Below, one piece after another: positions 26,051-35,360 of a stretch of DNA of 64,000 bases. The position numbers and the translations under genes are program-made. The notes under the pieces are model-generated. The model was not told the origin of the DNA. It worked only from the letters and a program-made list of their open reading frames with translations, and made no database searches. The stretch is from Limnoglobus roseus. GTDB lineage: Bacteria > Planctomycetota > Planctomycetia > Gemmatales > Gemmataceae. Numbering within the stretch: position 1 is the stretch's first letter; each line of letters starts with the position of its first letter. The stretch is taken from contig NZ_CP042425.1 in NCBI RefSeq assembly GCF_008254045.1, forward strand, positions 7,578,163 through 7,642,162, read 5' to 3'.

Positions 26051-26118
26051 CGAAGATAGCCGATCGCTCGCCAGCCGGAGGCACGCTCACCGGCTCTCGA
26101 AGTGATCGGCTATCTTCG
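26051..26118. repeat. Long inverted repeat, possible terminator of the GT87 gene
   Basis: The arms CGAAGATAGCCGATC (26051-26065) and GATCGGCTATCTTCG (26104-26118) are perfectly complementary over 15 bases. Inside the 38-base loop a second pair, AGCCGG/CCGGCT, can form. It lies about 80 bases beyond the stop of the minus-strand gene at 26197, a suitable place for a terminator, but there is no T-tract. Flanks 25808-26050 and 26119-26196 show no gene. Confidence 0.55.
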
Positions 26119-26196
26119 CTTCTGGTCCCTTCTGTTCTAGCCCGCCTCAGAGTCGATCCACCGCCTCGTCGCAACCGTGGGTCGGGTCGTTCCCGC

Positions 26197-27378
26197 TCAC
26201 GCCCTTCGATGCCCCGTTGTAGTCGCGGCTTGTTCGTCAATGCGACCGCTCCCCGGCCGGACGATCGCCCAACCGAGGAACAGGACAGGGGCGAGCCAGA
26301 CGAAGGTGTATTCGGGCGTCTTGAGCCGGTTCAGGACGACGCAGGTCAAGGTCAGCGCGGCGTGACACACGAGGAAGCCAGTCCGGGACGAAGCCCCCCG
26401 CCGCTCCACGGCCGCCGCTGCTTGGAGGAGGGGGATCACGAGGACGACCTGATCGTAGGCCCACCCGTAAGGGGTGGTGAAGTGGCTGGCGAACAGCACG
26501 ACCGGCAGGCGGTCCCGCCAGTCCCAGTCGTTCCGGTGGGCCGCCCAGTACCACCCAACCCAGACCAACCCCGCCGCCGTCACGAGGAACGCCGGCCATA
26601 TCCCCGGAACGCCGAAGCCCAACCGGAGGTACGTCCCGAGGGTCGGCGTCGGCCACCCCCGCGGGGGGTAGTGTGTCAAGGCGTAGGCGTACTGGTCGAA
26701 CACGCCCGGGTTGGGGATCAGGGCGGCCATCGAAAGGGCAGCACACCCGGCCAGCAACCCGCCGAGCAACCGCCACTGTCGACCGAACCTTGCGACGGCG
26801 ATGACCGCGGCCCCGAGCAGGATTAGGTTCTGGGGCTTCGCCAGCACCAGTGCCAGACAGGCTCCCGCGAGGGCGGGCCGCCCTCGACCGCTCGACCACA
26901 GGAACCCGGCGACGCCGGCCAGGGCGAACACCGTCTGCTGCCCGAGGGCAGTCGCGAGGAGCGACGGGTAGAACGTGACCGCTAGCAGCCACGCCCAGGT
27001 CGCGCGGTCGGGCGGCCCGCCGTACACTGCCCACACGGCCGTCGATGACGCGACGAGGAGCGCAATGCCGACAAGCAGCCAAGCCCACCGGGCGGCAGGG
27101 AAGTCCGCCGCCGCGAACGGCGTCAGTAGGCCGAGGGACCACGGCGGCCCCCACGGCAACTGAGGGCCGGCCCGGTCCGGCTCGATCGCCTGCTGGTACG
27201 GCCACAGGGCATGCGGGTCGTAAGGGTTGCCGCCGCTCAGGTTCACCCGGGCGGCGCTCCAGTACAGGCCGAAGTCCTCGACACGGTGCACCGCCCCTCG
27301 CGGGAAGGCGGGGGATCCCAAAAGGACGGCCACGGCGAGGGCGGTCAACAGGAGCGGAATCAGGACAACGGTTCTCAT
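26197..27378 (-). CDS. GT87-type (DUF2029) polyprenol-phosphate-mannosyl-transferase-like membrane protein
   Basis: A 393-residue polytopic membrane protein. The start is at 27378, where GGGGGTGG precedes MRTVVLIPLLLTALAVAVLL; the frame above it is an antisense shadow. The first extracytoplasmic loop, DFGLYWSAARVNLSGGNPYD, is the signature region of GT87 enzymes (catalytic Asp in the D-x-x-x-Y/F context). About ten further hydrophobic segments follow. Such enzymes transfer sugars from polyprenol-phosphate donors on the outer face of the membrane. Acceptor and sugar are unknown, and no glycan cluster is adjacent. Confidence 0.8.
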   Translation of the reverse strand: MRTVVLIPLLLTALAVAVLLGSPAFPRGAVHRVEDFGLYWSAARVNLSGGNPYDPHALWPYQQAIEPDRAGPQLPWGPPWSLGLLTPFAAADFPAARWAWLLVGIALLVASSTAVWAVYGGPPDRATWAWLLAVTFYPSLLATALGQQTVFALAGVAGFLWSSGRGRPALAGACLALVLAKPQNLILLGAAVIAVARFGRQWRLLGGLLAGCAALSMAALIPNPGVFDQYAYALTHYPPRGWPTPTLGTYLRLGFGVPGIWPAFLVTAAGLVWVGWYWAAHRNDWDWRDRLPVVLFASHFTTPYGWAYDQVVLVIPLLQAAAAVERRGASSRTGFLVCHAALTLTCVVLNRLKTPEYTFVWLAPVLFLGWAIVRPGSGRIDEQAATTTGHRRA

Positions 27379-27650
27379 GCCACCCCCGATACGCCGCCAG
27401 AGGCTCGTTCGTCGTGGTGGGTGCGCTGGAATGGCGCGGTCTACCGCAGACGTGAGCGAATTATTGGTCGTGTTGCCCCTGTTGCGAGCGACGGGCAGCG
27501 CTATCCGCTCATCGCAGCCCTTTCCGCATCGAAGAACCGCTGACCGGCACCCCAACCGGAGAGACATCGACTAAGCCCCCCAGTGCTCCTCCCATGCCAC
27601 ACCTCTGTCTCACGAGAACTGCCATTGATCTTCGAATATTCCGGCGACAT

Positions 27651-27853
27651 GATGAAAACGATTACGCACGACGGTGGCCTCGAAGCCGGGTGAGTTCTGC
27701 TGGGTTCCAGAATTGCAGGCGGGACAGGTATTCCTGGACGTGCACGACCAGCGCGGAGACGACTTGGCGGTCGTTGTCGAGAACGAAACTGGACTCACTC
27801 CGCGACAGCCTCTCGATCAACTACTGTTGACGGCTTTGATGGGTTGCGGCTGA
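27651..27853 (+). pseudogene. Possible small frameshifted gene, unknown family
   Basis: A plus-strand start (MMKTITHDGGLEAG at 27651) stops after 14 codons. A second frame offset by one base continues in coding-like fashion (EFCWVPELQAGQVFLDVHDQ, then RGDDLAVVVENETGLTPRQP) to a TGA at 27853. Together they read like a 70-residue small acidic protein with one frame break near 27690. No family was recognised. Its 3' end overlaps the dead response-regulator fragment on the other strand. Confidence 0.3.
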
Positions 27854-28005
27854 GCGGGGTCGGCGGTTCCATCGCCACCCAGCACGGCGGTGCCGTCCTC
27901 GGCGTACTCCACGCGCTAGCCGAGGTTCTGTTCGATGATGGCCGCATCGTCCACGACCAGGACGGTGATCTCGCTGTCGATCGGCGGTTCGGCGGCGCTC
28001 GTCAT
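27817..28005 (-). pseudogene. Ruined response-regulator receiver gene
   Basis: An ATG at 28005, eight bases past the hybrid-kinase stop, opens MTSAAEPPIDSEITVLVVDD, the start of a CheY-like receiver with the acidic pair. The frame meets TAG at 27916-27918. It then continues in frame with RVEYAEDGTAVL, the normal beta2/alpha2 region of such receivers, before degenerating to a TGA at 27817. The phosphoacceptor region and everything after it are missing. This was probably the third gene of the signalling operon, lost by deletion and a nonsense change. Confidence 0.55.
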
Positions 28006-28012
28006 GGCACTC

Positions 28013-31000
28013 TCACCCGGCGGTCAGATCACGTAGCATGTTGATAGTGGCTATTTTGACACGTTCGATCTGCCGGTGCAACCGATTGAACGCATCGGGG
28101 ACGTGGCCGAAGTCGCCATTGCGGCCCATCTCTTCCAGGCACTTGGCCGTCTCGTACGCTTCGGTCGCGGTGAGGTTGCCGAGCGTTCCCTTGAGGGTAT
28201 GGGCTGCCGATTGAATGCCTTGGGCGTCCATCCGCGACACCGCAAGCTCAAGCTCCTTCTGCAACTTGGTGAGTTCCACGGGGCATAACTCCAGGATCTC
28301 GACCAACAACTTGGCATTACCCCGGACCCGGTTCAACAGTGCCGCCCGGTCCAGGGAAGCGTCCCCGGCCTCCCGTTCCGGGGTTGCCACCTCGGCACTC
28401 ACTCCGGCCTGCGGAACACACTGTTCGATCGCAAGGAGAAGTCCCTCGGGCTGGATGGGCTTGGACACGTAGCCGTCCATCCCCCCGGCCCGACAGCGTT
28501 CCTGATCGCCCTTCATGGCGTGTGCCGTGAGGGCAATGATGGGCGTGTGTTGACCGGTTCCTTGCTCCCGCGCGCGGATGGCGGCGGTCGCCTGGAAGCC
28601 GTCCATCACCGGCATCTGAAGGTCCATCAGGATTACGTCAAACGGCTCTTTCCCCGTTGCGGCGACGGCCTCCGTGCCGTTGGACACGACGGTCACCTGA
28701 TGGCCCGCGGCTTCCAGAATGCCGATCGCAACCTTCTGGTTGATCAAGTTGTCTTCCGCGAGCAGGATGCGCACCGGGCGGGCCGCGGGCGTGTCCGGTT
28801 CGGCGGTGCCGACGCTACCGAGTCCGGGACGCGGTCGGGCCGGGAGGCACCGGTCCTCTGCGGCGTCGGAGTTCGCCGCCCGGTTGATCTTGTCGATCGC
28901 CTCGACGATCGCGTTGAACAGAACGGACGAGAGGATCGGTTTGGTCAGGTACTTCTGCACGCCGACGGACTGACACCGGACGCTGTCCCCGTCCGCGTCG
29001 GCGGAGGAGAGCATCATAATGGTGGTCCCGTCGTACACCCCGTCGGCCCGCAGTTCCTCGGCCACGGTGAACCCGTCCATCCCCGGCATCATGGCGTCGA
29101 GCAACACGAGCGTGAACGGCGTTTCTTCCCGGGCGGCCTCCCGCATCGCCTGCAAGGCCTCGGACCCGCTCGCGGCGCACCACGGCCGCATGTCCCAGTG
29201 GATCAGCATGTCGTGCAGGATGCGGCGGTTGGTGGCGTTATCGTCCACGACGAGAACGCGCAAGCCGCGCAACTCGGGAAGGCAGTGGGTCTTCATCCGC
29301 GGCAGGGGTTGGTCCGACACGGGGAAGCGGGCGCGGAAGCTGAACGTGCTGCCTTCGCCCAGCACGCTCTGCACCCGCATGGGACCGCCCATCAGGGAGA
29401 CGAGGCGGGCCGAGATCGTCAACCCCAGGCCGGTGCCGCCGTGGGTGCGGGTGATCGAGGTGTCGGCCTGCTCGAACGCCTCAAAGATCCGTTCCACCCG
29501 GTCCGGCGGAATCCCGATGCCGGTGTCGCGGACGGCGAACTCCAACTCGACCTCCTCGTCGCCCCCGCCCACCCGCCGGATCGTGACGTCCACCTCACCC
29601 GCGTCGGTGAACTTGATGGCGTTGCTGACGAGGTTGAGGAGCACCTGCCGCAACCGCCCCGGGTCCCCGCTCACCGCGTAGGGGACGTCGCCCCCCACGT
29701 CGTACGTCAGTTCCAGGTTCTTGGCGCTGGACCGAATGCTCATGTCCTTCACCACGTTCTCCACCCATTCTTGAACGTGGAACGGGACGGCCTCCAGCGT
29801 GAACTTGCCCGCCTCGATCTTGGAGAAGTCGAGGATGTCGTTCAGGATGTCCAGCAGGGTTTCCGCGGACCGGTGGGCCATCTCCAGGTACTCGCGCTGC
29901 CGGGGGGTCAGCTCGGTGTCGAGCGTCAGCCGGGTCATCCCCAGCACGCCGTTCATGGGGGTGCGGATCTCGTGGCTCATGTTCGCCAGGAACTCGCTCT
30001 TGGCACGGTTGGCGGCGTCGGCCGCGCCCCGGGCTCGCGACAACTCCTGCGTTCGGAGGACGAGTTGGGCCGCCTGGGCCTCGATCCGGTCGCGCGACTT
30101 CGTGACCTCGCTGGCGTAACGCCGCAAGTCCTCCTCGGCCCGCTTCCGCTCCGTCACGTCGCGGACGACGGCCACGAACCGGCTCCGCCGCCCCGCCGGG
30201 GACAGGTATTGGAGGGACACCTCCGCCGGGACCCGGTAGCCGAGTTTGTGGCCGAGGACCGACTCGTAGCGGAGTTGTGGTTCTTTCCCCGCGATCAGCG
30301 GGGCGACCAGCTTGTCCCACCCCGCCGGGGCGAAGTCGGGGGTGAGGTCGCACGGCCCCATCCGGAAGAGTTCGTCGCGGGAATACCCGGTCTGCCGGCA
30401 CGCGCCCTGGTTGACGTAGGTGAACCAGAGGGTGTCCGGATCGATGATGAAGACGCAGTCGAGCGTCTGGTCGAGGGTCTCGCGGAAGTCGGCGAGTTCC
30501 GCGGCCAACTCCTCCTGGACGGTGACGTCCCAGTTCAGGCCGATCATCCGGACGGTTTCCCCGTCGGCGTCACGCTTCGCCACCCCGCGGGCCTTGATGT
30601 GGTGAACCGTCCGGTCCGGCCACGTGACCCGGAACGCGGTATCGAACTCCGCCTCGCCGCGGACCGCGCGCATGACTTCGGCCGACGCCCGCTCGCGGTC
30701 GTCGGGGTGAAGGCCGGTCTGCCAGGCCTCGTACGCGCCGCCGAACTGGTCGGCCGGGATGCCGTAGATCCGGTACATCTGGTCGTCCCAGATGAGGTTG
30801 TTGTTCCGGAGGTCCCAGTCCCACACGCCGATGCCGGTGCCGGTCGTGGCGATCGAGAGCCGTTCCCGCAACTCGTCCGCCTTTCGCTCGGCCTGCTTGC
30901 GGGCGGTGAGGTCTAACACGCTCACCAGCACCACCCGGTCCCGGCCGAAGGTGATCGGGTTCAAGTACACCTCGGCCGGGAACTCCGTCCCGTCGCGCCG

Positions 31001-32410
31001 CCGGCCCGAGAGGTCCGAATTCACCCCCAGCACCCGCGCCGCGGGGTTCCTCCAGTACTCCTCACGGAACCGGGTGTGAACCTCGCGAACCCGATCCGGT
31101 ATGAGGAGTTCGACCAACTGCCCCGCTAATTCCTCGGGCGTGTACCCGAACGTTGCGACCGCCGCCCGGTTCGCGAGCTGGACGTGGCCGTCCGGATCGA
31201 CGACGAGAATCGGGTTCGGGGCGGCGTCCACGACCAGGCGGAACCGCTCCTCCGCCTGCTTGATGGAGGTGACATCGTGGGAGATGCCGCACGTCCCGAC
31301 GACCTCACCCCGCCGGTTCCGCAGGGGGATCTTGGTGGTCAGCACGGTCGCCTCCGTGCCGTCGGGCCACCGGGGGTGTTCTTCCTTCCCGAGCAGCGGC
31401 TTCTCGGTTCGCATTACCTCCTGTTCTTCGGCCGCGGCCTGCCGGGCGTACTGCTCCGGAAAGAACGCGGCGTCCGTCACCCCGACGACGCTCTCGGGGG
31501 TGGCCGCCCCCAGGCGCCGGGCCAGCGCCGTGCTGACGCGCGAAAATCGACCGCCCGTGTCTTTGAAGTAGATGGCGTCCGGGAGGTTTCTCAGGAGGGT
31601 CTCTAATAGGAACTGCTCGTGTTCGAGGGACGCTTCCGCCCGCTTCCGGTCGTCGACGTCCGTGATCGAACCGGCCATGCGGGTCGGCCGGCCTGCGGCA
31701 TCCCACACCGCCTGCCCGCGGGCACGGAACCAGCGGTAGGCACCACCTTTCGTCCGCAGCCGGTACTCGTCGTCGTAAGGCTGACGCGATTCCAGGTGCC
31801 GGCGGATGGCGGCCAACATCCGGTCGTGATCGTCGGGATGGAGGCGGGTTTCGAACTCGCCGAAGACGTTCGCGAGTTCCTCGTCCCGGTGCCCCAGCAG
31901 CTCCTTCAACCGGGGGGCGTAATAGACCTCCTTGGTGAGTACGTTCCAGTCCCAGAGCCCGTCGGTTGACCCGTTGACCGCCAGCGCGTACCGTTCTTCA
32001 CTCGCCCGCAGTTGGCGGGTCCGTTCCTCAACGCGGTCTTCCAGGCCGCGCTGCAACCCCTGTTGCTGAACGCGCAGCTTGAGGACGTGAGAGCACAATA
32101 CGGCCGTGAGCCAGATGACGAACAGGCTGATGAGGCGGTTCGCGAGCCCGAGGTTCAGGTCTTCGCCCGGGCACGTCCAGAGGCGACCGACGGCGAGCAC
32201 CGAGGCGACCACCGCCGTGCCCCACACCCAGCGACTTCGGCCGACGCCGAACGCCAGCCAGACGACGGCCGGGTAGAGCACGGGAATGGCATACCCGAGC
32301 GGGGTCAGACAGTCGGTCGCGAACACGGCCGCCGTCGCCAGCCCGGTGAGCCATTCGTTCCGGCGGCCGGGCGTGATCCCGCCGCGTGCATCGTCCGGTT
32401 GCGGTCCCAT
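28013..32410 (-). CDS. Hybrid sensor histidine kinase: multi-PAS, HisKA, HATPase, two receivers, HPt
   Basis: A 1465-residue kinase. The Met at 32410 (MGPQPDDARG) was chosen because the frame above it overlaps the preceding gene antisense-style. There are about four N-terminal membrane helices (residues 20-110), a coiled coil, then about five PAS/PAC units to about 755. HisKA has the phospho-accepting His in SHEIRTPMNG (H813), and HATPase_c shows DTGIGIPP and GGTGLGL. Receiver 1 has Asp in LLDAMMPGMDG (D1105), receiver 2 in ILMDLQMPVMDG (D1263), and a C-terminal HPt has AAHTLKGTLGN (H1404). All phosphorelay residues are present. It follows the PP2C response regulator by 82 bases and precedes a dead receiver gene, so the relay may now end at the HPt or pass to an unlinked regulator. 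Confidence 0.93.
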   Translation of the reverse strand: MGPQPDDARGGITPGRRNEWLTGLATAAVFATDCLTPLGYAIPVLYPAVVWLAFGVGRSRWVWGTAVVASVLAVGRLWTCPGEDLNLGLANRLISLFVIWLTAVLCSHVLKLRVQQQGLQRGLEDRVEERTRQLRASEERYALAVNGSTDGLWDWNVLTKEVYYAPRLKELLGHRDEELANVFGEFETRLHPDDHDRMLAAIRRHLESRQPYDDEYRLRTKGGAYRWFRARGQAVWDAAGRPTRMAGSITDVDDRKRAEASLEHEQFLLETLLRNLPDAIYFKDTGGRFSRVSTALARRLGAATPESVVGVTDAAFFPEQYARQAAAEEQEVMRTEKPLLGKEEHPRWPDGTEATVLTTKIPLRNRRGEVVGTCGISHDVTSIKQAEERFRLVVDAAPNPILVVDPDGHVQLANRAAVATFGYTPEELAGQLVELLIPDRVREVHTRFREEYWRNPAARVLGVNSDLSGRRRDGTEFPAEVYLNPITFGRDRVVLVSVLDLTARKQAERKADELRERLSIATTGTGIGVWDWDLRNNNLIWDDQMYRIYGIPADQFGGAYEAWQTGLHPDDRERASAEVMRAVRGEAEFDTAFRVTWPDRTVHHIKARGVAKRDADGETVRMIGLNWDVTVQEELAAELADFRETLDQTLDCVFIIDPDTLWFTYVNQGACRQTGYSRDELFRMGPCDLTPDFAPAGWDKLVAPLIAGKEPQLRYESVLGHKLGYRVPAEVSLQYLSPAGRRSRFVAVVRDVTERKRAEEDLRRYASEVTKSRDRIEAQAAQLVLRTQELSRARGAADAANRAKSEFLANMSHEIRTPMNGVLGMTRLTLDTELTPRQREYLEMAHRSAETLLDILNDILDFSKIEAGKFTLEAVPFHVQEWVENVVKDMSIRSSAKNLELTYDVGGDVPYAVSGDPGRLRQVLLNLVSNAIKFTDAGEVDVTIRRVGGGDEEVELEFAVRDTGIGIPPDRVERIFEAFEQADTSITRTHGGTGLGLTISARLVSLMGGPMRVQSVLGEGSTFSFRARFPVSDQPLPRMKTHCLPELRGLRVLVVDDNATNRRILHDMLIHWDMRPWCAASGSEALQAMREAAREETPFTLVLLDAMMPGMDGFTVAEELRADGVYDGTTIMMLSSADADGDSVRCQSVGVQKYLTKPILSSVLFNAIVEAIDKINRAANSDAAEDRCLPARPRPGLGSVGTAEPDTPAARPVRILLAEDNLINQKVAIGILEAAGHQVTVVSNGTEAVAATGKEPFDVILMDLQMPVMDGFQATAAIRAREQGTGQHTPIIALTAHAMKGDQERCRAGGMDGYVSKPIQPEGLLLAIEQCVPQAGVSAEVATPEREAGDASLDRAALLNRVRGNAKLLVEILELCPVELTKLQKELELAVSRMDAQGIQSAAHTLKGTLGNLTATEAYETAKCLEEMGRNGDFGHVPDAFNRLHRQIERVKIATINMLRDLTAG

Positions 32411-32492
32411 CGCGATGGCCCTCGGTGCCGATGTGCGAGCGACTGGACAACCCGTGGTGAAGATCTGGTGGAAGCCGACGCGGGTGGGAACC

Positions 32493-34697
32493 TCACCCGA
32501 CCACCTTGACCACGACGGCCGTGATGTCGTCCAGAGAGTTTCGGCCACTGGTGAACTGGAAGACCGATTGGAACAGTTCCTGGAGGATTCGATCCGGGGT
32601 TTCCCGGTGGTTGCGGGCAACGACGTCCACGGCCCGCTTCCGTCCGTACTCTTGGTCGTCGGTGCTCCGAGCATCACTCAGCCCGTCGGTGAAGAGGTAC
32701 AGGAGGTCCCCCGCGTCGATTCCGATGGAGCCGATGTCGTGGAAGGAAACCGACGGGTCAACGCCCAGCACGAGGTGCGTCGAATCCAGCCACACCACCG
32801 TGCCATCGGCCCGGATCAAGAATGCGTCGTGGCCGGCCCCCACGTAATGCATCCGGCGATTCTCGACGTCCAGGTCCGCCAGGAAAAAGCTGATGAACGT
32901 CGATTCCGGCATGTCCGCACAGAGTTCGCGGTTCAGTTCGGCAACCATGGTCGGGAGGTCGCCGACCAGGCGTGCCAGGGTGCGGACGATGGCCCGGACT
33001 TCCGTCATCAGTAACGCCGGCCCGACGCCGTGCCCGCTCACGTCCCCGAGGGCGACCAGCAATCGGCGGGGTCCGAGCTGGATGTAGTCGTAATAGTCGC
33101 CGCACATTTGGGTCAGTGGGATGGCCGAGCCGGCCACTTCGATGCCGTCGACCGCGGGCGCCACGCGGGGGTACAGTTTGCTCTGAAAGGATTGGGCCAG
33201 GCCCAACTCCTGTTTGGTCTGCCGCTGGAGAACCTGTTCCGTAATGTCCGTCGAGATGCCCGCGGTGGCGCACACCTGACCCCGCGGGTCGAACAGCGGG
33301 AACTTGACGGTCACGTACGTGTGTTCCCCGTCGTCCTGCCGGATGACCTGCTCCGCGACGATCGTCTCCCCGGTCGTCAGGATCATCCGGTCGTCCGCGA
33401 CGTATCGGTCCGCGACGTCCTCGGGAAAAAAATCCCGGGTCGTCTTGCCGACGGCCTCGACTTGGTTCCCCGAGAAGAGTTCGGCGTGCCGTTGGTTCAC
33501 GAACTCGTACCGGCCGTCGATCCCCTTCACGTAGATGACCGCCGGAGTGTTGTCCAGGATCGCCCGCTCCCGCCGCTCCCGGTACACGAGTTCGGCTTCC
33601 AGCCGGAGTCGATCGGTGACGTTCCGCCCCACGGCGTAGATCGTGCCCTTCTCGGGGACGGATCGCGCATTCCATTCGATCCAGTAGTCGGTGCCGCGGG
33701 TGTCGTGGAACCGGCACCGGAAATCGACGACCGTTTCGCCGTCCGCCAGCCGCCGGACCTGATCCCGAACCGCCGGCACGTCCTCGGGGTGGACGACATC
33801 GAAGCACGGCCGCGCCAGGAGTTCCTCACGGGAGTACCCGAGCAACCGGGCGAAGTTGTCGTTCACCCGCAGGAAGGAGCCGTTCACGTGGGCAATGCAG
33901 AACAGGTCCAGGGAGATGTCGAAGAACCGCCGGAGTTCCTCCCGGGCGTCCCGCAGGTCGGTAAGGTCCATCACCGTGCTGACCACTCGCACGGGCGATT
34001 CCCGGCGGATGGCGTTGAGGCCCACCGCTACGGGCACCACACTGGCGTCCTTCCTCCTCCCGAAGAGTTCGCGTCCGGCCATTAGCCGGTTCTGGGGGGA
34101 CTTGCAGTAACCCTCTCGGAGCCCGGCGTGCCGCTCCCGGTGGGCCACCGGGACCAAGACCTCGATCGGTTGCCCAACCAACTCGTCCGGCTGATAGCCG
34201 AAAATGGAGTAGGCACTCCGGTTGGCGAACCCGATCGAGCCGTCGTGTTCGACGACCAAGATGCCGAGGGGTGCGTCCTCGACGTAGTCCTGGAACTCCC
34301 GCATCCGCTGGGCAACGTTCCGCTGCAACGTGGTGACGGTCCGCCCCACCTGGATGCGGGCCCGCAACTCTTCCGGATCGAACGGCTTGGCGATGTAGTC
34401 GTTAGCACCCGCCTCGAGGCCGGCCACGACGTCGATCTTGCGCGTGCGGCCCGTGAGGAGGATGACGTAGGTCGGCGTCGGCGTCGGCTTCAGGCGCAGC
34501 CGTTGGCAGATCTCGATGCCGTGGATGCCGGGCATCGCCCAGTCCAGGATGGCCAACGGCGGTGCCTCATCCTCTTGGAGAACCCGCCACGCCTCCCGGC
34601 CGTCGCCCACGGTGATGGTCTCGTACCCCCAGTCGTGAAGCAGCCCTTCGAGCAACTTCCGGGAGATCAGCTCGTCTTCGGCGATCAAGATCTTCAT
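32493..34697 (-). CDS. Response regulator with PAS domains and SpoIIE/PP2C phosphatase output
   Basis: A 734-residue protein. An N-terminal receiver (MKILIAEDELISRKLLEGLL; phospho-Asp D52 in ILDWAMPGIHG; switch Lys in YIAKPFDPEEL) is followed by three PAS units (about 135-260, 260-380 and 385-500). A PPM/SpoIIE-like phosphatase (about 510-734) carries the metal-binding motifs MCGDYYDY, VALGDVSGHGVGPALLM and LFTDGLSDARS. The likely role is dephosphorylation of an anti-sigma-factor antagonist or similar partner in response to phosphorylation by the hybrid kinase encoded just downstream. It is the first gene of the two-gene operon; its upstream region is the 660-base gap 34698-35360. Confidence 0.92.
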   Translation of the reverse strand: MKILIAEDELISRKLLEGLLHDWGYETITVGDGREAWRVLQEDEAPPLAILDWAMPGIHGIEICQRLRLKPTPTPTYVILLTGRTRKIDVVAGLEAGANDYIAKPFDPEELRARIQVGRTVTTLQRNVAQRMREFQDYVEDAPLGILVVEHDGSIGFANRSAYSIFGYQPDELVGQPIEVLVPVAHRERHAGLREGYCKSPQNRLMAGRELFGRRKDASVVPVAVGLNAIRRESPVRVVSTVMDLTDLRDAREELRRFFDISLDLFCIAHVNGSFLRVNDNFARLLGYSREELLARPCFDVVHPEDVPAVRDQVRRLADGETVVDFRCRFHDTRGTDYWIEWNARSVPEKGTIYAVGRNVTDRLRLEAELVYRERRERAILDNTPAVIYVKGIDGRYEFVNQRHAELFSGNQVEAVGKTTRDFFPEDVADRYVADDRMILTTGETIVAEQVIRQDDGEHTYVTVKFPLFDPRGQVCATAGISTDITEQVLQRQTKQELGLAQSFQSKLYPRVAPAVDGIEVAGSAIPLTQMCGDYYDYIQLGPRRLLVALGDVSGHGVGPALLMTEVRAIVRTLARLVGDLPTMVAELNRELCADMPESTFISFFLADLDVENRRMHYVGAGHDAFLIRADGTVVWLDSTHLVLGVDPSVSFHDIGSIGIDAGDLLYLFTDGLSDARSTDDQEYGRKRAVDVVARNHRETPDRILQELFQSVFQFTSGRNSLDDITAVVVKVVG

Positions 34698-35360
34698 GGG
34701 CGAACCTTCCCCAACGCCACCGTAAAACCATCATCACGGCCTGCAGACCTGGATCGCACGTTGTCGTGGCGAGGATTGATCTCGCCCTCGGAGGCAAGAA
34801 CAGCCGAAGGTGCTATCCCACCCGGCTACGAAACGCGGCACTTGAGTAAGCAATGGCAGATATGGGCCACCTGGACAGTGGTGGCACCGCTCAGAACTCG
34901 TTCTAATTATGATCTTACAAACTTCCCTTTTGCAATACTACTGGACTTGTAGGTTGTGAGGCAACCTCTGATTCGCCTTATTTTCCAGCATATTCGAAGG
35001 TTGTGTCCCAGACCGTCAAGATGACCACCGTTGACACCGGATACGAGTTTGGCCTCGAACCGCCCGTCGGTCTCCAGAAGAGGTCGAAGTTGCTCTCGTA
35101 GATGCCGGTCGGTGATTTGGCCCGCACGGCCATCCCTCTGCGAGGAACAGGTCGCGTATGTCCTCCGCGAGTCCCTCGCGTTCGCCACTGGCCGCATGTC
35201 ACCCTTCATGGACGGTGGCAGAATCACGGCCCTTCCGAACTTCACGGTCTACATATTTCGGGTTCACACGTCTTACTTCCCTGCGAATTAAATTCACTTC
35301 GCCTGACACGGCGCGTTCGCGTGCCAAGCACTGACATCATCCCCTGAGATTGGAGGCCGA
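34698..35360. other. AT-richer intergenic region between divergent transcription units
   Basis: This region separates the minus-strand signalling operon from the plus-strand DUF1559 cluster and must hold both promoters. It is clearly less GC-rich around 34880-35010 and 35270-35300. A 75-codon minus-strand frame ending near 34978 has one coherent stretch (ESNFDLFWRPTGGS, VVILTVWDTTFEYAGK) that might be a gene relic, but no family fits. No riboswitch or RNA gene was recognised. Confidence 0.35.

Noticed and set aside
28520..30916. A 798-codon open frame on the plus strand
   Set aside because: It is the mirror of the histidine-kinase gene, whose HisKA, HATPase and receiver motifs are unmistakable.
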